From Brevundimonas sp. (lineage in GTDB: Bacteria; Pseudomonadota; Alphaproteobacteria; Caulobacterales; Caulobacteraceae), in contig NZ_JACESB010000004.1 of the NCBI RefSeq assembly GCF_013912005.1, positions 1 through 64,000 of the forward strand: 64,000 bases of DNA. The letters run 5' to 3'. The notes under the pieces were generated by a model. That model was given only the letters and a program-made list of their open reading frames with translations. It did not search any database and was not told the DNA's origin. The position numbers and the translations under genes were made by a program. Position 1 is the first letter of the stretch. Each line of letters starts with the position of its first letter. Positions 16,470 to 24,069 of the stretch are shown here, in pieces.

Positions 16470-17584
16470 GGCCGCCGACGCAGCCGCGCCACGTCCTGCT
16501 GACCGCCGACGCCGTGGGCGGGGTCTGGACGTGGGCGATCGATCTCGCCACGGCCCTGGCGGGTCGCGGGGTGGCGACGACGCTGGCCGTGCTCGGTCCG
16601 CCCCCGGACGCGGCGCAGCGGCGAGCCGCCGCGGCGATCCCGGGCCTGACCCTGATCGAGACGGGCTTGCCCCTCGACTGGGTCGAGGACGATCCGGCGC
16701 GGCTGGCCGCGGCCGGCCGCCGCCTGGCCTCCCTCGCCGCCTCCGCCGGCGTGGATCTCGTGCACCTCAACAGCCCGGCCCTGGCCGCCGAGGCCGCCTT
16801 CCCGGTTCCGGTGGTCGGCGGCTGCCATTCCTGCCTCGCCACCTGGTGGTCGGCGGTGCGCGGCGACGCCCCGATGCCGGAGGCCTTCCGCTGGCGCACC
16901 GCCATGCTGGCCGAGGGCTATGCCGCCTGTGATCGCCTGATCGCCCCCAGCGCCGCCTTCGCCGCCGCGACCGCCGAACGGTACGGCGTGCGGGTCGAGG
17001 CGGTGCACAACGGACGCGCCCCCGCCGCCGCCCGGTCCGCGACCGGGCGCGACGCCGTCGTGCTCACCTCGGGCCGGCTGTGGGACGAGGGCAAGAACGT
17101 CGCCGGTCTCGACCGGGCCGCCGCGCGGATGGTCCGCCCGGTGCGCGCGGCCGGACCCCTCACGGGTCCCGGCGGCGCCGGAGTCGCCCTCGCGCACGCC
17201 GTCCCGCTGGGGCGGCTGGATGCCGCCGCCCTGCGCGAGGCGCTGGACCGGGCGTCGGTGTTCGCCTCCCTGGCCCTCTACGAGCCCTTCGGCCTCGGGG
17301 TGCTCGAGGCGGCCCAGGCCGGCTGCGCCCTGGTCCTGTCGGACATTCCGAGCTTTCGCGAGCTGTGGGACGGGGCGGCGACGTTCGCGCCGGTCGACGA
17401 CGCGGCGGCGCTGGCCCGCACCCTCGACGACCTGCTCGCCGACCCGGACGCGACCGCGGCCTTGGGGCGGGCCGCCGCCGCGCGCGCCGCCCGCTTCACG
17501 CCCGAAGCCATGGCCGACGGCGTCCTCGCCGTGTGGCGCGAGGTCCTGGCGGACCGCGCCGCCTGCGCCGGAGCGGCCGCATGA
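16466..17584 (+). CDS. Glycosyltransferase, GT4-like
   Basis: GT-B fold glycosyltransferase, 372 aa, predicted cytoplasmic. The N-terminal acceptor domain starts LLTADAVGGVWTWAIDLATA and has VDLVHLNSPALAAEA. The C-terminal donor domain carries VLTSGRLWDEGKN and the EX7E motif ALYEPFGLGVLEAAQAG, typical of retaining GT4 enzymes. The donor and acceptor are unknown. It starts inside the stop of the preceding epimerase and ends inside the start of the next glycosyltransferase (ATGA each). It differs from the three transferases that follow, which form a separate set of paralogues. Confidence 0.87.
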   Translation: MRPPTQPRHVLLTADAVGGVWTWAIDLATALAGRGVATTLAVLGPPPDAAQRRAAAAIPGLTLIETGLPLDWVEDDPARLAAAGRRLASLAASAGVDLVHLNSPALAAEAAFPVPVVGGCHSCLATWWSAVRGDAPMPEAFRWRTAMLAEGYAACDRLIAPSAAFAAATAERYGVRVEAVHNGRAPAAARSATGRDAVVLTSGRLWDEGKNVAGLDRAAARMVRPVRAAGPLTGPGGAGVALAHAVPLGRLDAAALREALDRASVFASLALYEPFGLGVLEAAQAGCALVLSDIPSFRELWDGAATFAPVDDAAALARTLDDLLADPDATAALGRAAAARAARFTPEAMADGVLAVWREVLADRAACAGAAA

Positions 17585-18705
17585 GGATCGTCTACCTCAC
17601 CCATTCCCTCGACTCCTGCTGGAACCACGGCAACGCCCACTTCCTGCGCGGCGTGCTGCGCGAGCTGGTCGCCCGCGGCCACGAGGTCGCCGCCTTGGAG
17701 CCGGCCGACGCCTGGAGCCGCGCCAATCTCGTCGCCGACCACGGGGAGGCGGGGCTGGAGCCGTACCGCCGCGCCTATCCCGAGCTGTCCAGCACCCGCT
17801 TCTCGCGCCCGGACGAGGTCGAGCGCGCGCTGGACGGGGCCGATCTGGTCATCGTCCACGAGTGGAACGAGCCGGCCCTCGTCGCGGCGGTCGGCGAGGC
17901 CCGCAAGCGCGGCGGCCGCTTCACCCTGCTGTTCCACGACACCCACCACCGCGCGGTCAGCGAGCCGGACGGCATCCGGGCCTTCGACCTGTCCGGCTAC
18001 GACGGCGTCCTCGCCTTCGGGGAGACCCTCGCTGGCGTCTATCGCCGCTGGGGCTGGGACGGACGGGTCTTCGTCTGGCACGAGGCCGCCGACGTCCGCC
18101 TGTTCCATCCGCCCGCGGCCGAAGGCTCGCGCGACGGGCTGATCTGGATCGGCAACTGGGGGGACGGCGAGCGGACGCACGAGCTGGAGCGCTTCCTCTT
18201 CGCCCCCGCCCGGGCCGCCGGTCTTTCCCTCGACATCCACGGCGTGCGCTATCCGCCCGAGGCGCTGGCGACGCTGGAACGCTACGGCGTCCGCTACCAC
18301 GGCTGGCTGGCCAACGCCGCCGCCCCGGCCGCCTTCGCCCGCCGCCTCGCCACCGTGCACGTGCCGCGCCGCTTCTACGTCGAGCAGCTGCCCGGCATCC
18401 CGACCATCCGGATGTTCGAGGCCCTCGCCTGCGGCATCCCGCTGGTCAGCGCCCCGTGGTCCGACAGCGAGGGCCTGTTCCGGGTCGGCGAGGACTTCCT
18501 GATGGTCCGCGACGGCGCGGCCATGACCGCCGCCCTGCGCGATCTGGCCGCCGACGCGGACCTGCGGCGCTCGCTGGTCGAACACGGCCTCGAGACCATC
18601 CGCGCCCGCCACACCTGCGCCCACCGGGTCGACGAGCTGCTGGCGGTGGCCGGCCGTCTCGGCGCCCCGGCCCTCGCACCCTCCCCGCTACTGGAGACCG
18701 TCTGA
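17581..18705 (+). CDS. CgeB-like glycosyltransferase 1
   Basis: 374 aa. The opening YLTHSLDSCWNHGNAHFLRG and the C-terminal block TIRMFEALACGIPLVSAPW followed by LFRVGEDFLMVRDG match CgeB-type glycosyltransferases. It is one of three consecutive paralogues sharing the pattern R-x-FEA-(x)4-6-acidic...VGEDFL/PDEEVL/PGEEIL. No membrane segment. It overlaps its upstream neighbour by ATGA and the next gene by TGATG. It probably adds one sugar to the glycoconjugate; donor unknown. Confidence 0.8.
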   Translation: MRIVYLTHSLDSCWNHGNAHFLRGVLRELVARGHEVAALEPADAWSRANLVADHGEAGLEPYRRAYPELSSTRFSRPDEVERALDGADLVIVHEWNEPALVAAVGEARKRGGRFTLLFHDTHHRAVSEPDGIRAFDLSGYDGVLAFGETLAGVYRRWGWDGRVFVWHEAADVRLFHPPAAEGSRDGLIWIGNWGDGERTHELERFLFAPARAAGLSLDIHGVRYPPEALATLERYGVRYHGWLANAAAPAAFARRLATVHVPRRFYVEQLPGIPTIRMFEALACGIPLVSAPWSDSEGLFRVGEDFLMVRDGAAMTAALRDLAADADLRRSLVEHGLETIRARHTCAHRVDELLAVAGRLGAPALAPSPLLETV

Positions 18706-19796
18706 TGAAGATCGCCTTCTACGGATCGAGCCTGCTGTCCGCCTGGTGGAACGGCGCCGCCACCTACTACCGCGGCATGCTCTCCGAGCTGGCGAGGCGC
18801 GGCTGGGAGGTGACCTTCTACGAGCCCGACGCCTTCGACCGGCAGCAGCACCGCGACATCGAACCGCCCGCCTGGGCGAAGGTCGTGGTGTGGGACAACA
18901 CGCCGGAGGCCTGCGCGGAGGTCGTCGCGCGCGCCGCCGAGGCCGACGTGGTGGTCAAGGCCTCGGGCGTCGGCGTGTTCGACGACGAGCTGCTCGCCGT
19001 CTTCGACCACGCCCGCCCCGACGCCCTCACCGTCTACTGGGACGTCGACGCCCCTGCGACGCTCGCCGAGATCCGGTCCGCGCCCGACCACCCGCTGCGC
19101 CGGGCCCTGAAGCAGGTCGACCAGGTGCTGACCTACGGCGGCGGCCCCCCGGTGGTGGAGGCCTTCGCGACCCTCGGCGCGCGCGCCTGCCGGCCGATCT
19201 ACAACGCCCTCGATCCGTCGACCCACCACCCGGTCCCCGCCGACCCGCGCTTCGCCGCCGACCTGTCGCTGCTCGCCAACCGCCTCCCGGACCGGGAGTC
19301 GCGCATCGAGCGGTTCTTCCTCGAACCGGCGGCCGCCCTGCCCCTGCGGCCCTTCCTGCTCGGCGGCAACGGCTGGCACGACAAGGACGTCCCGCCGAAC
19401 GTCCGCCGCCTCGGCCACGTCGGCACCGCCGACCACAACGCCTTCAACTGCTCGTCGCTGGCCGTGCTCAACGTCTCCCGCGACAGCATGGCCGAGAACG
19501 GCTTCTCGCCCGCCACCCGGGTGTTCGAGGCCGCCGGCGCCGGCGCCTGCCTGATCACCGACCACTGGGAGGGCGTCGAGCAGTTCCTCAAGCCGGACGA
19601 GGAGGTGCTGGTCGCCCGCGACGGCCAGGACGTCGCCCGCCATCTGGAGGCGCTGACGCCCGGGCGCGCCCGCGCCATCGGCGAGGCCGCCCGCCGCCGG
19701 GTCCTGGCCGACCACACCTACGCCCAGAGGGCGGAGGAGGCCGACGCCCTGTTCCGCCAGTCGCTGACGGCCCGCCGCGAAAGGAGCGCCGCATGA
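18705..19796 (+). CDS. CgeB-like glycosyltransferase 2
   Basis: 363 aa. It begins MKIAFYGSSLLSAWWNGAAT and carries LTVYWDVDAPATLAEI, VDQVLTYGGGPPVVEAF and the C-terminal ATRVFEAAGAGACLITDHWE...KPDEEVLVARDGQD. It is clearly paralogous to the transferases on either side. The ATG overlaps the previous stop by one base (TGATG), and its own stop overlaps the next start (ATGA). Substrates unknown. Confidence 0.8.
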   Translation: MKIAFYGSSLLSAWWNGAATYYRGMLSELARRGWEVTFYEPDAFDRQQHRDIEPPAWAKVVVWDNTPEACAEVVARAAEADVVVKASGVGVFDDELLAVFDHARPDALTVYWDVDAPATLAEIRSAPDHPLRRALKQVDQVLTYGGGPPVVEAFATLGARACRPIYNALDPSTHHPVPADPRFAADLSLLANRLPDRESRIERFFLEPAAALPLRPFLLGGNGWHDKDVPPNVRRLGHVGTADHNAFNCSSLAVLNVSRDSMAENGFSPATRVFEAAGAGACLITDHWEGVEQFLKPDEEVLVARDGQDVARHLEALTPGRARAIGEAARRRVLADHTYAQRAEEADALFRQSLTARRERSAA

Positions 19797-21910
19797 GCCG
19801 CCTGATGGACATCGTCGTGCTCGGGCTCAGCCTGTCGTCCTCCTGGGGGAACGGCCACGCCGTCACCTTCCGGGCGCTGCTGAAGGCGCTGGCCGCCCGC
19901 GGCCACCGCATCCTGTTCCTGGAGCGCGAGACGCCCTGGTACGCCGCCCACCGCGACCTCGGCCGCGTCGACTGGTGCGAACTGCAGTTCTACGCCGGCC
20001 TCGACGAGCTCGCCCGGTTCGAGGACCGGGTTGCGGCCGCCGACGCCGTCATCGTCGGCTCCTACGTCCCCGACGGGATCGAGGTCGGGGACTGGGCCCG
20101 CCGCACCGCCGGAGGCGTCGTCGCCTTCTACGACATCGACACTCCCGTCACCCTCGCCCGGCTGGAGCGCGACGACTGCGACTACCTCGCGGCCCGCCAG
20201 ATCCCCGCCTACGACGTCTATTTCTCCTTCACCGGCGGCCCCACCCTCCAGCGGCTCGAGCGCGCGTACGGCTCGCCGGCGGCCCGGGCCCTGTTCTGCT
20301 CCGCCGACCCCGAGGCCTATCGTCCGGTCGAGGCCCCGCGGCGCTGGGACCTGTCCTATCTCGGCACCTGGAGCGCCGACCGGCAGCCGGTGCTGGAGCG
20401 CCTGCTGGTCGAGCCGGCCCGCCGTCTGCCGCACCTCAGCTTCGTGGTGGCGGGCCCCCAGTACCCCGACGACATCGACTGGCCGGCCAACGTCCAGCGC
20501 ATCGACCACGTGCCGCCGGCCGACCACCCGGCCTTCTACGCCGCCAGCCGCTTCACCCTGAACGTCACCCGCGCCGACATGGTGGCGGCCGGCTGGAGCC
20601 CGTCGATCCGCCTGTTCGAGGCCGCCGCCTGCGGCGCGCCGGTGATCTCCGACGTCTGGCCCGGTCTCGACGAGCTGTTCGCGCCCGGCGAGGAGATCCT
20701 GCTGGCCCACACCGGCGAGGACGTCGTGGCGGCCCTGCAGTCGCCGCCCAGCTGCGCCCGCGACATGGGCCTGCGCGCCCGCGAGCGCATCCTGGCCGAC
20801 CACACCCCGGCCCACCGCGCCGGGGTGGTGGAGCGCGAGCTCCGCGCCGCCGCGGTGCTCCACCGCGACCATCCCCATCCCCTTCCTGTCCGTGAGGCGT
20901 CGATGAAGCGTACCCCCTCCACCCGATCGATCCTCGTCGCCGGCGGCGCCGGCTTCCTCGGCTCCCACCTGTGCGATCGCCTGCTCGCCGACGGCCATCA
21001 CGTGGTCTGCCTCGACAACCTGCAGACCGGCGACCTCTCGAACCTCGAGTCGGCGATGAAGCGGCCGAACTTCGAATTCGTGCGCCACGACATCGTCGAG
21101 CCCCTGCCCGCCCGTCTGCAGGAGCGGCGCTTCGACCGCATCTACGATCTCGCCTGCGCCGCCTCGCCGCCGCAGTACCAGGCCGACCCCGAGCACACCC
21201 TGCTCACCTGCGTGCTGGGCGTGCGCCACCTGCTGCAGCTGGCCGAAACGAACGGGGCGCGCTTCCTGCTGACCTCGACCAGCGAGATCTACGGCGATCC
21301 GGAGGTCCATCCGCAGCCGGAAAGCTACCGCGGCAACGTCAATCCGATCGGCCCGCGCGCCTGCTACGACGAGGGCAAGCGGGCCGCCGAGACCCTGACG
21401 TTCGACTACGACCGCGCGGGCCGCGGCGAGGTGCGCGTGGCGCGCATCTTCAACACCTACGGCCCCCGCCTGTCGGCCCTCGACGGCCGGGTCGTGTCCA
21501 ACCTGGTCACCCAGGCCCTGGCGGACGACCCGATCACGGTCTTCGGCGACGGCAGCCAGACCCGGTCGTTCTGCTATGTCGACGACATGATCGCCGGCCT
21601 GGTCTCCCTGATGGAGCACGAGGGGCCGCAGCCCGGTCCGGTCAACCTCGGCAATCCGGTCGAACTCAGCGTCCGCCAGCTGGTCGACGTGGTCCTCGAC
21701 CTCACCGGCTCCGGCTCGGAGGTGGTCCACCGGCCGCTGCCGGTCGACGATCCGCGCCGCCGGCGACCCGACATCGGCCGCGCCGCCGAGGTGCTGGGAT
21801 GGCGGCCGGAGACGGCGCTGGAGGACGGGCTGCGCCGCACCATCGACTGGTTCGATCGGGAACGCGCCGCCGCCGCCCGCCGGCAGGCCGCGGCCGCCGT
21901 GGTGGCCTGA
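19793..21910 (+). CDS. Fusion: CgeB-like glycosyltransferase 3 + UDP-glucuronate decarboxylase (UXS)
   Basis: One open frame of 705 codons. Residues 1-365 are the third CgeB-like transferase (IVVLGLSLSSSWGNGHAVTF, VVAFYDIDTPVTLARLERDD, IRLFEAAACGAPVISDVWPG). From residue 371 (in-frame ATG 20903) a complete UDP-glucuronate decarboxylase follows: ILVAGGAGFLGSHLCDRLLA, YDLACAASPPQYQADPEHT, STSEIYGDPEVHPQPESYRG, NVNPIGPRACYDEGKRAAET (catalytic YxxxK). UXS makes UDP-xylose from UDP-glucuronate. No stop separates the halves; the linker is PHPLPVREAS. Either a bifunctional enzyme is made or internal initiation at 20903 (GAGG upstream) gives free UXS. AAGGAG precedes the start. Confidence 0.88.
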   Translation: MSRLMDIVVLGLSLSSSWGNGHAVTFRALLKALAARGHRILFLERETPWYAAHRDLGRVDWCELQFYAGLDELARFEDRVAAADAVIVGSYVPDGIEVGDWARRTAGGVVAFYDIDTPVTLARLERDDCDYLAARQIPAYDVYFSFTGGPTLQRLERAYGSPAARALFCSADPEAYRPVEAPRRWDLSYLGTWSADRQPVLERLLVEPARRLPHLSFVVAGPQYPDDIDWPANVQRIDHVPPADHPAFYAASRFTLNVTRADMVAAGWSPSIRLFEAAACGAPVISDVWPGLDELFAPGEEILLAHTGEDVVAALQSPPSCARDMGLRARERILADHTPAHRAGVVERELRAAAVLHRDHPHPLPVREASMKRTPSTRSILVAGGAGFLGSHLCDRLLADGHHVVCLDNLQTGDLSNLESAMKRPNFEFVRHDIVEPLPARLQERRFDRIYDLACAASPPQYQADPEHTLLTCVLGVRHLLQLAETNGARFLLTSTSEIYGDPEVHPQPESYRGNVNPIGPRACYDEGKRAAETLTFDYDRAGRGEVRVARIFNTYGPRLSALDGRVVSNLVTQALADDPITVFGDGSQTRSFCYVDDMIAGLVSLMEHEGPQPGPVNLGNPVELSVRQLVDVVLDLTGSGSEVVHRPLPVDDPRRRRPDIGRAAEVLGWRPETALEDGLRRTIDWFDRERAAAARRQAAAAVVA

Positions 21911-21970
21911 GCCGCCCGCAACCTCCCGCCCGCGCCCGGCCGGGGCGCGCCCGCCACAGACAGGAGAAGC

Positions 21971-22957
21971 ATGACTGACGTTCTGAACCGCACCCGGACC
22001 ATGCAGGCCGCGGTCGTCACCGGCCCCGGCCGCATGGAGCTGCGCGCCGTCCCGCTGCCGGAGCCCGGGCCCGGTCAGGTGTGCGTCCGCCTGGAGGGCT
22101 GCGGCGTCTGCGCCTCCAACCTGACCCCGTGGGCGGGACCGGAGTGGATGACCTTCCCGACGGAATCGGGGGGCATGGGGCACGAGGGCTGGGGCGTGGT
22201 CGACGCCCTCGGCGACGGGGTCTCCTCTCTCGCCGTCGGCGACCGGGTCGCGATCCTCTCGGGCCACGCCTATGCGGAATACGACGTCGCCGACGAGGGA
22301 TCGGCGGTGAAGCTGCCGGCCAGCCTTGACGACCAGCCGGTCCCCGGGGAGCCGCTGGGCTGCGCCTTCAACATCTTCCGCCGCAGCGGGATCGAGGCGG
22401 GCCAGACCGTCGCCATCGTCGGGATCGGCTTCCTCGGGGCGGTGCTGACGCGCCTCGCCACCGAGGCCGGGGCGCGGGTCATCGCCATCTCCCGCCGCCC
22501 CTCCTCGCTGGATCTCGCCCGCCGCATGGGCGCGGCGGAAACCATTCCGCTGGAGGACCACTACGGCATCATCGCGCGGGTCAGCGAACTGACCGACGGC
22601 GCCTTCTGCGACGTGGTCATCGAGGCGGTGGGCAAGCAGTGGCCGCTGGACCTGTCGGCCGAGCTGACGCGGGAGCGCGGCCGTCTGGTCATCGCCGGCT
22701 ATCACCAGGACGGCCCGCGGCAGGTCAACATGCAGCTGTGGAACTGGCGCGGGCTCGACGTGGTCAACGCCCACGAGCGCGACCCGGCCGTCTACGCCGA
22801 GGGCGTCCGCGAGGCGGTCGAGGCGGTCGCCGCCGGCCGGCTCGATCCGGCGCCGCTCTACACCCACAGCTACCCGCTGGACCGCCTCGGCGACGCCCTC
22901 GACGCCACCCGCGACAAGCCCGGCGACTTCGTCAAGGCGCTGGTGGTGATGCGATGA
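21971..22957 (+). CDS. Zinc-type alcohol dehydrogenase-like (MDR) oxidoreductase
   Basis: 328 aa medium-chain dehydrogenase. The GroES-like N-terminal domain has LEGCGVCASNLTPWAG (equivalent of the catalytic-zinc Cys region) and GGMGHEGWGVV (His-Glu region). No four-Cys structural-zinc loop is visible. The Rossmann part has VAIVGIGFLGAVLTRLATEA. It resembles sorbitol/threonine-type or inositol-related MDRs, and in this context may oxidise a cyclitol or sugar hydroxyl; that is inference. The start is supported by AGGAGAAGC just upstream. It follows the fusion gene by 60 bases and overlaps the next gene by ATGA. Confidence 0.82.
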   Translation: MTDVLNRTRTMQAAVVTGPGRMELRAVPLPEPGPGQVCVRLEGCGVCASNLTPWAGPEWMTFPTESGGMGHEGWGVVDALGDGVSSLAVGDRVAILSGHAYAEYDVADEGSAVKLPASLDDQPVPGEPLGCAFNIFRRSGIEAGQTVAIVGIGFLGAVLTRLATEAGARVIAISRRPSSLDLARRMGAAETIPLEDHYGIIARVSELTDGAFCDVVIEAVGKQWPLDLSAELTRERGRLVIAGYHQDGPRQVNMQLWNWRGLDVVNAHERDPAVYAEGVREAVEAVAAGRLDPAPLYTHSYPLDRLGDALDATRDKPGDFVKALVVMR

Positions 22958-23979
22958 CGGACGCCCTGCTCGAGCGCCCGGCCGCCGCGGCCCTGCGCAA
23001 GCCGCGCATCGGCTTCCTCGGCGTCGGCTGGATCGGCCGCCACCGGATGGAGGCCATGCTGGCCACCGGGGCCGTCGAGGCCGCGGCCGTCGCGGACCCC
23101 TCGGACGAAATGGCCGCCGGCGCCCTCGCCCTGGCGCCCGCCGCCGCACGGCTGGACGACCTCGACGCCCTGCTGGACAGCGGCCTCGACGGCGTCGTCA
23201 TCGCCACCCCCAGCGCCCTGCACGCCGAACAGTCGATCCGCGCGCTCGAGCGCGGGGTCGCCGTCTTCTGCCAGAAGCCGCTCGGCCGCACCGCCGCGGA
23301 GGCCGGAGCGGTCGTCGAGGCCGCCCGCCGCGCCGACCGGCTGCTCGGCGTCGACCTCAGCTACCGCTTCACCGAGGGCGTGCAACGCCTCCGCGACCAA
23401 CTCGCCGGCGGCGAACTCGGCCGGATCCACGCCGTGGACCTCACCTTCCACAACGCCTGGGGGCCGGACAAGCCGTGGTTCTACGACCCGCAGCTGTCCG
23501 GCGGCGGCTGCGTCATGGACCTGGGCGTCCACCTCGTCGATCTCGGCCTCTGGCTGATGCCGGGGACGCGGGTGGTCGAGGTGTCCTCCGCCCTCCAGTC
23601 GGGCGGGCGCCCCCTGCGGGACGGGGCGGTGGAGGACTACGCCGTCGCCACCTTGGTGCTGGACACCGGCTGCGTCGTCCGCCTGGCCTGTTCCTGGCGA
23701 CTGCCCGCGGGCCAGGAGGCGGTCATCTCGGCCGCCTTCTACGGCGAGGGCGCCGGGGCAGAGTTCCGCAACGTCGGCGGCTCCTTCTACGACTTCGTCG
23801 CCGAGCGGTTCGACGGGCCGGCCCGCCGCGCGCTTGCCGGACCGCCGGACGACTGGGGCGGCCGGGCCGCGGCCGACTGGGCGAGACGCCTCGGCGCCGG
23901 AACGGGGTTCGATCCGGAGGTCGCCTCGACCGTGGAGGTCTCGCGGGTGCTCGACCGCATCTACGGCCGGGCAGGCTGA
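22954..23979 (+). CDS. Gfo/Idh/MocA-family oxidoreductase
   Basis: 341 aa NAD(P)-dependent sugar or cyclitol dehydrogenase. The Rossmann motif is IGFLGVGWIGRHRMEAML. Further segments are GVVIATPSALHAEQSI and FCQKPLGRTAAEA. The family signature EKP reads QKP here; the catalytic Lys is kept. The C-terminal half has GGGCVMDLGVHLVDLGLWLM, with the conserved Asp and His. Myo-inositol dehydrogenases belong to this family, so the paired MDR and Gfo/Idh enzymes may process the inositol unit made by the divergent operon. Last gene of the cluster; no clear terminator follows. Confidence 0.85.
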   Translation: MTDALLERPAAAALRKPRIGFLGVGWIGRHRMEAMLATGAVEAAAVADPSDEMAAGALALAPAAARLDDLDALLDSGLDGVVIATPSALHAEQSIRALERGVAVFCQKPLGRTAAEAGAVVEAARRADRLLGVDLSYRFTEGVQRLRDQLAGGELGRIHAVDLTFHNAWGPDKPWFYDPQLSGGGCVMDLGVHLVDLGLWLMPGTRVVEVSSALQSGGRPLRDGAVEDYAVATLVLDTGCVVRLACSWRLPAGQEAVISAAFYGEGAGAEFRNVGGSFYDFVAERFDGPARRALAGPPDDWGGRAAADWARRLGAGTGFDPEVASTVEVSRVLDRIYGRAG

Positions 23980-23995
23980 AGCCCTCATCCGGAGT

Positions 23996-24024
23996 TTGAC
24001 GGCTGCGGCGACGCTGTGTCCTAT
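23996..24024 (+). promoter_or_regulatory. Candidate housekeeping promoter for the M16 peptidase
   Basis: TTGACGG at 23996-24002 is followed after 10 bases by GCTGTGTC (24013-24020), close to the Caulobacter housekeeping consensus TTGACGS-N10-14-GCTANAWC. Read as a sigma-70 promoter it is TTGACG-N17-TCCTAT. It lies about 45 bases before the peptidase ATG. Confidence 0.45.
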
Positions 24025-24069
24025 GCGCCCTCCCGCCGCGGCCGCGCGGCCCTTCCGGATCGTTGCTTC

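Noticed and set aside
19718-23149. Very long open frame on the minus strand, 1143 codons
   Set aside because: It is antisense to transferase, UXS and dehydrogenase genes with clear motifs; composition is low-complexity and it has no domain. Long empty frames are expected at this GC content. The same holds for 22870-26142 and 26831-30304 (minus).
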